Notes under the pieces: generated by a model | Databases searched by the model: none | What the model was told of the DNA's origin: nothing | The model's input: the letters and a program-made list of their open reading frames with translations, nothing else | Assembly (NCBI GenBank): GCA_039621445.1 | Contig: CP154956.1 | Location: 1,959,873 to 2,023,872 of the forward strand | From: Euglena gracilis | Taxonomy: Eukaryota; Euglenida; Euglenophyceae; Euglenales | Reading direction: 5' to 3' | DNA length: 64,000 nt | Shown here: one piece after another, positions 22,835 to 51,813 of the stretch | Numbering within the stretch: position 1 is the stretch's first letter | Layout of the letters: every line of letters starts with the position of its first letter | Translations under genes and position numbers: made by a program

Positions 22835-25800
22835 GTGTGCCCCTGCTGTGCCTCGGGGCCGGCACCGCGCGCCTGCCTCCAACTTGTTTGGATTTCCAAA
22901 TTTTGGATTTTTGAAATTTTGAAATTTTGGATTTCCTCCATTTTGTGCTTATCCTGAAACGGATAACGGCGTACCCCCCCCCCCGGGCAATTGACGCCCC
23001 CGGGCAACTGACGCCCCCGGGCAATTGACGCCCCTGGGCAATTGTCAACCCTGGCTGTGCTGGCCAAATTGTCACCCCGGGAAATTGTCACCCCCTTCCG
23101 TGCTGCCCAATTTGTCACCCCCCCCCCACAGAAGGTGTTTGTGAACTTTCTTTTCGCTGACATGACTCGATTGATCCTCCATTTCGCTACAACGTGCTGA
23201 GAAATGTCACATACCAAATGCTCTGCACAATATCACAACCATAGCTGCATTTTTGCGTGTTCACTGGTGTTTCAGACCGTGTTCTTGGTCATTTGGTTTC
23301 AATGTGGCCTACATGGGTGGGCAATTGACGCCCCCGGGAAATTGTCACCCCCCTCCGTGCTGCCCAATTTGTCGCGCGACAATTGCCCGGGGGGGGGGGC
23401 GGGCATAAGAATTCGACCCCCCCAACTCTGGACACGCCCCAATTCCTGCTTCTTCTCCCAAACCTCATCCCCAGATATCCCGTATGCACACTGACACGCC
23501 CCCTTCCCCACATCCTTCCTCCCTTGTGATGAATTCACAACGCCCCGATGTTCACACGAGCCTGGGGATGGAGGAGGAAAGGGTGGTGGTGTGGAATGGG
23601 AAAGTTTCTTGTTGGAGGCTGGGGTTTAGATTTGGGTTTTGGTTTGGGTTCGGTTACAGGATTAGGTGTGAAGCCTCGAAGCTGAGAGCTGAGGGGGGAG
23701 GTCCCTGGTTTTCTTGCTGGAAAGTGCCTGGTGTGGTTTTTGAGGTATTGGTGTTTTTTTTTAATTCTTATCTTACCCCCCCCCCCGCCAACCGACCACC
23801 CCTACAAACTGACGACCCCCTGGTCGGGGGTTTGCAGGTCAGGGGGTGCCTGCAACCACCCCCCTTGGCAGGGACTGTGGGTGACCTAAAAGTTGGGTAT
23901 TTTTCGACCTAATAACCTGTTCGTCTGTGTACCCCCCACCAGTCAGGACCAGGCTTAACGGTTTTGCAGTCCCCAGAGGGGGGAGCTGGGCCAAATTTGC
24001 CTGGTGGAAATTCCAGTGCCCTCCCCCTAGCTGGTGTAAAAAAAAATTCCAGTGACCGACGCGAAGCACCGAAAATTTCTTGGACTCCCAAAACTTGAAA
24101 AAAATGCCCCCGTCGGCCATTTTTGTGATTTTTTTGGAACAAAATCAGCCAAAAAAGCATATCATAAACCTCATTTCCGCCTCCGCGCGCAGCGCCAGAG
24201 GAATTTTCTCCCCGGCGGGGGGACTGCTAAAGCTTTTAGCTTTTAGCTAGTCCATTTTTCTTTTTTTTTCCAGTGTCTACAAAATGGCTAGCCGGTCTTT
24301 TTACAATAGCCTGGTCGGGACTCAGGGATGCCTATGCCCCCCCCCCCGGTCGGAGCGTGTTGGGGCTCGACTGGTGGATAGGGGGGGGGCAGCTAACTGA
24401 TCTCGTTCCAAAAGAAATTTGGATCTCACAGCCAGGACAAATTCGTCTTTCAGTGGCATTTCACTGTTGAAGAAGCCTCATATTGGGGCTCTGCATATTT
24501 TCTTCCTCATCAGCTCATTTTCTTTTTTTTTCATTTTCATTTTTTCGAACATTTGGTGAATTCTCACATTTTCCCCTCTCAAATTTCTCAAATTTTTGGC
24601 CGATATTGGGGTCTTATTTCTTGTGTTTTGCTTGGTTGGCAGTGGGGTGCTGGACTTCAGAACCCAATGTCGGTGAAGATTCCCATCGACTGCTGCATCT
24701 TTGCATTAATTCTCACTGTTGTAATTGTTATGCTACTGGATGAGCATTTGGCATCTAATTATTTGTGAAGTCTCGAAAATGAAAAATAAAATAAAAATGC
24801 AGGAGTCCACGGCGCAAATGTCTGCCAAAAAGCACCTCGATGTTATCTGGTATGCCAAATGTCAAAAGGCAGTGATTGCCACAATGTTAGAGCAACACAA
24901 ACGACCTTATTTCTTTTTAATCTGATTTTGGATTTTGTTTCCATAATGTTGTGTTGTCCAACTGGACGATTTGGTTGTTTGCAGCTGAAGTGAATCTGGA
25001 TTGTGAGAAAGTGGGGCAGAAATGGCGATTACATCTTTTCATTGGATCACCTTGGATGTCCAAGGTTGGGATCATCCGCTTGTGGATTCTCAGCGGAATG
25101 CCAGTGGGTGCATCAATGCCAACGTCCCACAGATGACGAGAAGGTGGTCGCATTCGGGGCGTCTCCTTCGCCAAAGGCACCACCAGCTTTCTTCTTCTTC
25201 TGGCTTAAGGGACCATTCACTTGGTGTCCACCAGAATTTGGTTCCCCAAACATGCATGCAAGGACCTGATAAATGACCTTCCCATTTGGAGAAATGATGT
25301 TTCACAAGCCAATTTTGATGGTCCATAACGTAATTGTGTTAAAGAATACAAGAGAGGTGAAAAAATCAAAAGACAAGAGGCAAGAGACAAAAAAAAGGAC
25401 AAAATAAATCAAAAAATGAAATCATGGGAAAAAGGAATATAGGTTGTGAAATTTATTACGCAAGCCCGTGAAAGAACTTTTTTGAAAGGTTTGGGCCTTG
25501 GGTTCGATATAAGGAGGGTGTACGAAGTTTAGGTGGGGGATGTCTCCCCCCTCCTGGACCAGGAAAGGGGTATTATTATTTAAGGTTCTTGTTATTTTAA
25601 GGCGTAATTTTTTTAAGTTTTTTTCGGGCGTTTTTGAGGGTTTTTTTTGAAGGTTTTTAAAGGTTTGTTTAAGGCATTTTCAATTTTTAAGGCGTCTTTT
25701 TTTTCAAGGGACATCCGGGGCCATCACGGCATCGAACGGGGGCCCATATTTTTTTTAAAAAAGGCGAAAATCCTATTTTTCAGAGTTTGGGTGGATAGAG

Positions 25801-28035
25801 AATGTTCCAGCATGGAAGAAATCATTTTCCAGAATTTGCTTGTTTTTGCCGAGATGTTGCGATTTCATTTTTGCTCGAAAGTTTTGCCAGAAGAATTATT
25901 TTTAAGGGTTGTCAAGGTGTTTAAGGCATTTTCGTCAAAAAGAATTCAGGCGTTTCTTTGAGGGTTTTTAAGGGTTTTAAGGCGTCTGTAAAAATACCCC
26001 CTGGCCAGGTCCAGGCCCTCCGTCCCGCAAACGGAGCACCCGGGATACTCCTCCCTCACCAAACACAGTGCTGTGGTCCAGACGTTGTGCTGCGCTGCCT
26101 GAAAAACAGTGCTGCAGTGACTGCTTTTGCGCCCAGGGCGAAGCACCGGGCCGAAACTTTTTGCGCGCCATCGTCGGCCAACAATCCCCTCTGAGCGCAT
26201 TCGGCATTTATTGGGCCAGACCAATTGTCGAACAATGCCAGAAAATTTGGCGCAAAACATCGGAAGGAAAATCTCTGACCTTTTCTGAGGGGTCCCCTTC
26301 CTCCCCTCCCCCCTGCCAGACCGGAGGGAATCCTGCCCCCCCCCTCCCACCCTTACATGGAACCCCGGTTGAACCCCTCGGCTGCTTTCTTCCTCCCACT
26401 GTGCTGGGCCCACCGTGGAGTGGGGCTGGCGCCCCGGCAGCGCTGATGCAAAGCATCGCGGAGGTCGGCCAATTGGAGCCCATTGACGTGCTGGACGTGA
26501 ACGGCGTGTACTGGGGGCAGGCCGGCCCCCGGGGGCAACGGTTTGGGGTTTGAACTCAACTTATTACAGTTATTTCAATGTGGAAGGTTGTGATGCAGGC
26601 AAAACCTTGGATCAGTTGAGAAAGTTTAGGAATGGAGGAGAGCATTTTTATTGTGCTTATAATCTCGAGGCTCATCTCACCTGAGATACAGATGGTGTTC
26701 ATATATGTATTACACACATGTAACGCATTCACACATTCACATATATGCATGCATATAGATTTGCACCCATGTATGGTTATCTTGTGTGTGCGTGCACGCG
26801 CGCGCGTGTGTAGATTGTCGTGTGTGTGTGTGTGTGTGTGTGTGTATTGTCGCGTGTGTGTAGATTCGTCTACACACATATGGCATCCATAATCTACTGG
26901 ACCCTCGGAGTTCTCTCTCCCCTCGGGGGTGCTGAATGCGTGCGTAGTACGGACGGCCGACTCCAGGCAGAGGGTTAAGGTTTGGGTTCATCTGCCGGGA
27001 TAGGGTTGAATAGGGTTAGATTGGGGTTTGGGCCGATGGGCCTAATTCTGGCCTCCGATCCTTAGTTAGACCTGAGTGCAGGTCGCATTGATTCCAAACC
27101 TCTGAACTTCGGCCTAACCCTAACCCTAGCCCTTGTTCCCGTGTAACTCCTGTGTACCAAAAAAAGAAAAAAATGCCGACGAACCACCCATCAGTTTGCT
27201 CTAAAGAAAGCAACCCCCCCCCCCACAAAACCACTGGGATTTGGGGGAGGAGTACAGTTTATGGTTGCCATGTGTGTTCATGTATGCAAAACCCTCCCGA
27301 ACAATACCCCCATAAAGCTATTATTAGGGCAGTTGGTTAAAATCTCGGGGGGGGGGGGCTATTATTCAAATTCTTGAGTCAGAAGATGGACCCCCGACAA
27401 AAATGCCCCCTTTTCCCAAAATGACCTTTTTTTAGGACCCTCCTGTCAATGAATATGCACATGCCTGTGTGTATGGAATGCCCAAATGACAGACGCATAT
27501 TTATATATTGTACGTGTTTGTATGACCCCTGACGCTTGCTGGCGGGCAGGGCTGGCATTGGCTTCTCTGGTTGCCACCGGTACGAGGCCCACGTCCGACT
27601 GGGAAAGGACCCGGCTGCCCTCTGCAACCGCGCTTTGGGCGATGCCGGATCAGGGTGGAGGGAAGAGAGTGAGCTCAACTTTTTATAATATAAATATATA
27701 ATATAATATATATAATATATATATTATATTTAATATATAATATAATATAAATAAATATAAAAACGTATGAATAAATATAAATATACATAAATATTAATAC
27801 AAATAAATATAAGTAAATTTAAAATATAAATATAAATATAAATAAAATAAAAACACAGCCCCACGCCTCTGGCCTCCCCCCCCCAAATTCGATTTTTTTA
27901 TGATGTGTGGAATGATGAATACCACAGGGTGACTTTTTTTTGCTTCGTGTTGTTGGAAGCGCACCGGAGCGAGAGGACATTCTTTGCCGTGTCCGGAAGG
28001 CCACGCCCGAGGTGCTGAAGTTCCACGTGATGTAG
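22759..28035 (+). CDS. SRX1: Sulfiredoxin
   Basis: Exons 22759-22834, 26441-26540, 27550-27668 and 27974-28035 read in order as the sulfiredoxin fold: the N-terminal strand (RVAEIRRPLRT), helix and strand (LMQSIAEVG, PIDVLDVNGVYWG), the catalytic loop FSGCHRYEAH with the nucleophilic Cys at 27572-27574, and the terminal strand (CRVRKATPEVLKFHV) to TAG. Sulfiredoxin uses ATP to reduce cysteine-sulfinic acid on 2-Cys peroxiredoxins and restores them after over-oxidation. Phases chain. Unusual points: an insertion of about 10 residues between GVYWG and GFSGCHR (animal proteins also have a loop there), about 20 extra residues after VRLGKD, and a short gap before LMQSI that suggests one unseen micro-exon. 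Up to six N-terminal exons (15884-21281) are possible. Compartment undetermined. Confidence 0.93.
22971..23400. repeat. GGGCAATTGACGCCCC tandem/dispersed units
   Basis: Several copies of GGGCAA(T/C)TGACGCCCC and GAAATTGTCACCCC with GTGCTGCCCAATTTGTC occur at 22983-23115 and again at 23320-23400. The second block ends in an inverted GACAATTGCCCGGGG. It is probably one element family with internal repeats. Confidence 0.7.
23925..24262. repeat. ACAAAATCAGCCAAAA-family element, copy 2
   Basis: See the related block at 20560. This copy keeps the core ACAAAATCAGCCAAAA at about 24138 and the GCGAAGCACCGAAAATTT and GCGCAGCGCCAGAGG motifs. Confidence 0.7.
24263..26440 (+). other. Intron with one candidate micro-exon
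   Basis: Mostly AT-rich, with T-runs and TTTAAGG repeats (25560-25990). A candidate sulfiredoxin micro-exon lies at 24985-25010, read as EVNLDCEK after tttgcag. It would fill the position of the KV residues before LMQSI, but its phase to the next exon does not fit a GT donor. Confidence 0.3.
26441..26540 (+). CDS. SRX1: Sulfiredoxin exon: PIDVLDVNG strand
   Basis: 100 nt after gccccggcag, phase 1 in and 2 out (donor gtttgg). It encodes LMQSIAEVGQLEPIDVLDV then NGVYWGQAGPRGQ. This matches the LM.SI...G...PIDV...G.Y.G block of sulfiredoxins. Confidence 0.92.
26776..26871. repeat. GT/GC microsatellite
   Basis: GTGCGCGCGTGT and GTGTGT arrays downstream of the sulfiredoxin exon. Confidence 0.9.
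26955..27135. repeat. Degenerate interstitial telomere-like repeats
   Basis: AGGGTTAAGG, TAGGGTT and TTAGATTGGGG on the left and CCTAACCCTAACCCTAGCCC on the right, about 100 bp apart in inverted orientation. Not a chromosome end, as coding sequence continues on both sides. Confidence 0.7.
27550..27668 (+). CDS. SRX1: Sulfiredoxin catalytic exon (FSGCHR)
   Basis: 119 nt after ggcgggcag, phase 2 in and 1 out (donor gaga|gtgagc). It encodes AGIGFSGCHRYEAHVRLGKD followed by about 19 residues not seen in typical sulfiredoxins. The invariant catalytic Cys and the following His-Arg are intact. Confidence 0.95.
27680..27860. repeat. AT-rich TATAA/AAATA tract
   Basis: Nearly G/C-free sequence of TATAAT and AAATATAAAT units in the last sulfiredoxin intron. 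Confidence 0.9.
27974..28035 (+). CDS. SRX1: Sulfiredoxin terminal exon
   Basis: Encodes DILCRVRKATPEVLKFHVM and TAG (28033-28035), matching the C-terminal IRCKVRRGT...L.HHL region of plant sulfiredoxins. The exact acceptor is ambiguous: AG after 27973 keeps phase 1, but gttggaag at 27959 and ggag at 27969 are alternatives. Confidence 0.9.
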
Positions 28036-28315
28036 CCCGGAGCCACAAAGCATTTCCCCCCTCCGCTTCTGTTTGAGGTCGCCATTGGCGGCCATGGCAT
28101 ACATATATGCAGCTCCTGGAACCAATCTTCTACACTGTTGTTGGTGTTTTGATGTTTGTGTTGACGTCAATGTCCCATTTTTTATTTGCTTTGGCTGAAC
28201 ATTTTCGAGGAAATTTCCTGTATGGTGTTTTCTTCGTCCGGGCAATGTTCCTTTCTTCCAGCCCACTCTCAATCCCTCGCCCATTTTATCAGTCTGTGAC
28301 TCATTCACCAATGAC

Positions 28316-28870
<555 letters not shown>

Positions 28871-28939
28871 TAATAGATACACGTAGGTGGGTGCAAACGG
28901 GGGTTGGTCCCCAAATCTGAGGATTTATGTGTTTTCGGG

Positions 28940-30085
28940 GCTGGGTTGTGCATAGCCTTCCGGGGGTCAAAAAATCGATTTTTCGAAAATTGCCCGAAAC
29001 CGGTGGGGAACTGCACGGACCCCCTGGGGACCGAAACCAACCATGGGGGACCCCCAAGTGGCCTGTATACACCCCACATGACCCCGTTTTAGGCCATTTT
29101 TTTGGTTAAAAAAATCGAAAAATTCGAGGGAAAAAAATCGAAAAAAATTGTCCGAAACGATGTTTTTTTGGCCTCCCGGACCCTGAAAATCAGTTTTTCA
29201 GCCGAAAATGAGCATTTTTTGACCCCCCGGCGCCCCGTTTTTTTTTGGGTCATTTCCGGGCCCCGGGCCAATGCAGTCCAAAAAATCCAAGAAAAGGGGT
29301 ATGGGGGGTATGGGAGGGGGGTCGCTGAGCTCTTATCCCTTTATGGGTAAGAGCGAAGCTTACCCCTGGGGAAAGTAGGGGTCGAACCCCCCTTCCTTCC
29401 CCCCCCCCCCGGGTCGGGGCCACCTCGGGAACTGGCGGATTATCGCCGTGATCCCGGCCCGGTTCCCGGAATGCTTTTTTTCAGGTGCAAGCGACTGGAT
29501 TTCTAGTTTCCGAACCACCTCCAGGCCAAGATATTCAGCTGTGAAAGGGTCCAAACTTAGGTAGGATTGGCCCGACCCCCCCCTTCCGATTCTGCCATTT
29601 CGCCGGGGTCCAAAAATGGGTCAAAAATTGATTTTTCGAAAAAATCTCGAGAAAACGTACATTATTTCCGGAAGTGTGCCACTCACAAAATGTACCCCCG
29701 GAGGCCCTCTATCGCCCCCCCCCCCCCGTTCGCCGTTTTGGCCACCAACACGCCTGGCCTGTGTTCCGTTGCACTTTTGCGACCCAAGACGGCCTTTTGG
29801 GGTGTTTTTTTGGCCCCTCCGAATCGTTTTTGGGCCCGTACGGGGCCCCCGAAAAGGGATTCCCATAGGACTTAGCCGTTTTCCAGATTTCTGGGGGTCA
29901 AAAAAATCGATTTTTCGAAAATAGCCCAAAACCGATGGGGAACTGCACGCCCCCCCCCCCCCCAGGGACGCGCCGAGCCGGTCCGCCAGTCTGCCGGCTG
30001 GGCCGGGCCTTGCAGGGCCGCCGGACTGCTGGCCGGGCCTAGCCCTAACCCTGACACCGGGTGCTCAAACCAACCATGGGGGACT
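28940..30085. repeat. Repeat block with duplicated CGATTTTTCGAAAA motifs
   Basis: GGGGGTCAAAAAAATCGATT plus TTTCGAAAAT and the following GGGGAACTGCACG occur at 28965-29015 and again at 29890-29950. Near both, CCAACCATGGGGGAC follows (29038 and 30070). A third, weaker TTGATTTTTCGAAAA is at 29626. The layout suggests two copies of one element or one element with long direct repeats. Confidence 0.6.
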
Positions 30086-30180
30086 GCGTCTCCTGGACCC
30101 CATCCCTCGAATGGAAACAGCAAGTGTACATTCTTCATTTCTGTTTTAACAGATATGCCCATTGCCGTATGCCACACTTG

Positions 30181-30182
30181 TT

Positions 30183-30247
<65 letters not shown>

Positions 30248-30249
30248 TA
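30181..30249. repeat. ATC microsatellite
   Basis: About 22 ATC/TCA triplets upstream of the glycosyltransferase start. Confidence 0.95.
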
Positions 30250-30398
30250 TTATTACAACTACTACTATTTATTATTATCACATTTATTATTATTTATTTA
30301 TGTATTTTTTGTTTGTATTTCTTATTTCATTGTTTCTTAAGAACTGCCCCGCCCTGCCTGCCCGTCGGCCACCCGTCCCTTGCGTGGGGCCGGCCCCT

Positions 30399-30408
30399 AT
30401 GGCCGCCG

Positions 30409-30416
<8 letters not shown>
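30399..30416 (+). promoter_or_regulatory. Short upstream reading frame overlapping the main start
   Basis: ATG GCC GCC GAT GGG TGA lies 10 nt upstream of the chosen ATG (30409) in another frame and ends inside the main coding sequence. If the transcript includes it, it could reduce initiation at 30409. Its effect is inferred, not shown. Confidence 0.4.
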
Positions 30417-49052
<18,636 letters not shown>

Positions 49053-50426
49053 CGCTGTGACGGCGTCACTCTGCCCCACCCCAGAAATCCCCACCGTCCA
49101 ATGCCGGTCCGCTGGCTTCTGTGACGCGCTTTCGGCAAGTTACCCACCGCAAACCTGGCCGTCTGTGTGTGTATGGCAGGTTGTTGTGTGTCAGAAAGTG
49201 ACAAGTATCCTCCAAAGTGTTCGAGAGGACGAGTGTACACAGGTGAGAAATCCCTCGCAGTGCCTGGCGGAGTCTGGTCTCGGTACCCCAGCACCCCCTT
49301 CTCGGGGCACAGGTCCTCACTGGCGCTGGCAAGAGTGCCCAAGTGACCTGGCAAGCAGAACCAAACCAGATGGTGCAACTCCTCCAGGTTTTTGGGGGGT
49401 GAGAAAACATTTCCCGTTTGGGTGGAGCTCCATAATTGGAGGACATGGACAAACAAACCCCCCTGAGTATTTGAGATTCCAGTGATGGGTGGGTGGGGGT
49501 CTTTGCCCACACTCATTACGCCTAAAGGTTTTCTGTTTCCGTTGGTCATTCAAAGGGGAGATGCAAGTGTAAGTCTGGGCTTGTTGGTCAAAGTTCCAAC
49601 AAAATGAACCCTATTAAGTGTTGAGATTCTTCACAAGGATTTAAAAATGCATTTCCCTGATTGTCAGTCGCTAAAATCAATTTGTTGTGTGGATTTTGTG
49701 ACCACAAACACTGTCCCGTTATTGTTATTTTTATTTTTCTTCGGTTGGGCTCGGGGGTCCACCCCCACCTCCATCTTGGTGGGGGGGTTCTTGCCTGCCA
49801 CTCTTTCCCATATTTCCGGGGTGCCTAATTTTCGGTCCAATTTTTCCGTGGTGGTTGGGGGTCGTCCCCCCACCTCCTGGGTCTACCCCCCACCAGGCCT
49901 TCCCTGTGCCTGGTTGTTTCCCCCCTCCCGCCCGTTTTTTTCTTGGGGGCACAGGTCAAATAGTATTTTTAAGCCAAGTGCCGGGTGTACAGTCCACCCC
50001 CCCCCCAAATAGAGAAGCCCATGGGGACCACTATTATGCACGTCATTAAGGTCGATGTCCCGACAGGGGGAGTCTTTTTGGTACTGCTTTGACTGGTGGT
50101 TTGCATTGCATTTTGAGGGAGGGAGTGCTATAGGGGGAGGGGCACGCTCTGTTCCGCTATTTTTCGCGTGGTACCGTTCCTTGGCCATGCATGTCCCGCC
50201 CATTGTCGTGCCAAGGTTTGATCACAAGTGTGAGAGATCCACACAAGAAACAATCTGCAATTTTTTTTCAGTTTTTTTTTTGCAAAACTTGCAAAAAAAA
50301 TTGCGAATGATACCACACAAAAATTAGCGGAACGATGGGCTCTTATCCGGAGGTTACCCCCCGTGGGTGTGTCGTGTCCCCTCCCCTCCCCAGCGATGGA
50401 GTGACCCCCGCGGGGTTTGCGGCCCG
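49053..50426 (+). other. Intergenic region between glycosyltransferase and RBMX2
   Basis: Mixed sequence with C-run/G-run fragments at 49760-50010. No exon-like frame with splice sites was seen. The promoter of the next gene should lie here, but no recognisable core motif was found. Confidence 0.5.
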
Positions 50427-50497
50427 ATGAACGTCGTGAAGGAGATCCAGCGCATCACCAGCAAGGAGCTCAGCCTGGGGGTGGACGGCTCCGAGGC
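50427..50497 (+). CDS. RBMX2: RBMX2 exon 1
   Basis: ATG at 50427. Encodes [20 protein letters not shown] then GSE and a split Ala; donor gtggcc, phase 2. This end keeps the five-residue spacing between LGV and the Trp that human RBMX2 shows. Confidence 0.92.
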
Positions 50498-51749
50498 GTG
50501 GCCCCCCTCGCCCCCCCCCCTGCCAGCCGTGCAATCACTGGCGACGCCGATGGTGGGTGGGCGTACCCCAGGCAAGCAAAGCGGGGTTGGAACGGGCTAG
50601 CACAACAGGAAGCCCTCATTCGGAATACAAGACAAAATGGCCAGCCAATGTCACATGGCTGTTCTTTGACCCTGTCATTTGACCATGGCTGTCATTTGAC
50701 CATTTTCTTTTTTGTTCCCGAAAGTCGATTTTTTTGTTCTAGTGATTTTGTCAGCACGGGACATTCAGACTGCTCCAACTTGAAAGAAGTTCCCAACTCT
50801 GTGCATGTGACCTCATTGTGTTGGACTTCCCCTGGACCCTCTCCCGCCCTCTCTCCCCCAGAAGCACAGCTGGCACGTGGAGTACCGTGACTCGGCGTAC
50901 ATCTTCATTGGTGTGCCACCGTGCCCATCAACACGGTACACAGAACTGATGTCACAGGGAGTGATGGAACGATACATCTCTTTAAGGTTTTGCAGACCCC
51001 CCCCCGGGGGGGGGCTGGTGCAGCCAGCCCCAATTTTGGCCAGCCCAGCCGCAGCAGCACCCCGGGGGGGGGGGTGCTGCCAGCCCTGGTAGCCAGCCCC
51101 CTTTTGGAGGGTCCAGCCAAAAAAAATTCTGCGCAAAGTGCCGAAATTTTTTGAAAAAATAGTTTAACCTCGGCCAAAACGGTGTTTTTGGGGTGTTTGG
51201 GGCGTTTTGGGGGGGGTCAGATGCTCATTTCTTCAAAACTGTGTTTTACAGGAAAATGTTTTTTTAAGGTAATTATCCGATTTCGGCCTGGCCCGGCCCA
51301 GGTCAGGTCCAATCGGGGTCCAACCCCCCCAGGGAGGGCTGGCCAGCCCAAATTTCTAGCCCTAGCCCAGCAACCCCCCGGGGTCCCTAAAGAGATGTTT
51401 GGATATAACAGGGAGTGGATAAAATGTCTGAAAGACCCCGACGACTGATGACAGCAATTTTCACAATGTTCAAACTGGCAATTCCCAAAACCTTCATCAC
51501 GTGGAAACTTGTAAGAATTCATGCAGTTTTCTAGGGAAGTTGTTCCCTGTGTGTGGATTTGTTGATTTGACAAATGACAACTTCCCGCCTTCCCATGAGT
51601 GTGTGTGTGTGTGTGTTATGACTGTGCTCCCGACCGTCTCACCATGTGTGTATGCGTATATATATATATACATACATACATACATACATATATATATATA
51701 TATGTATATATATACGCATACACACATGGTAAGATGGTCGGGAGCACAG

Positions 51750-51813
<64 letters not shown>

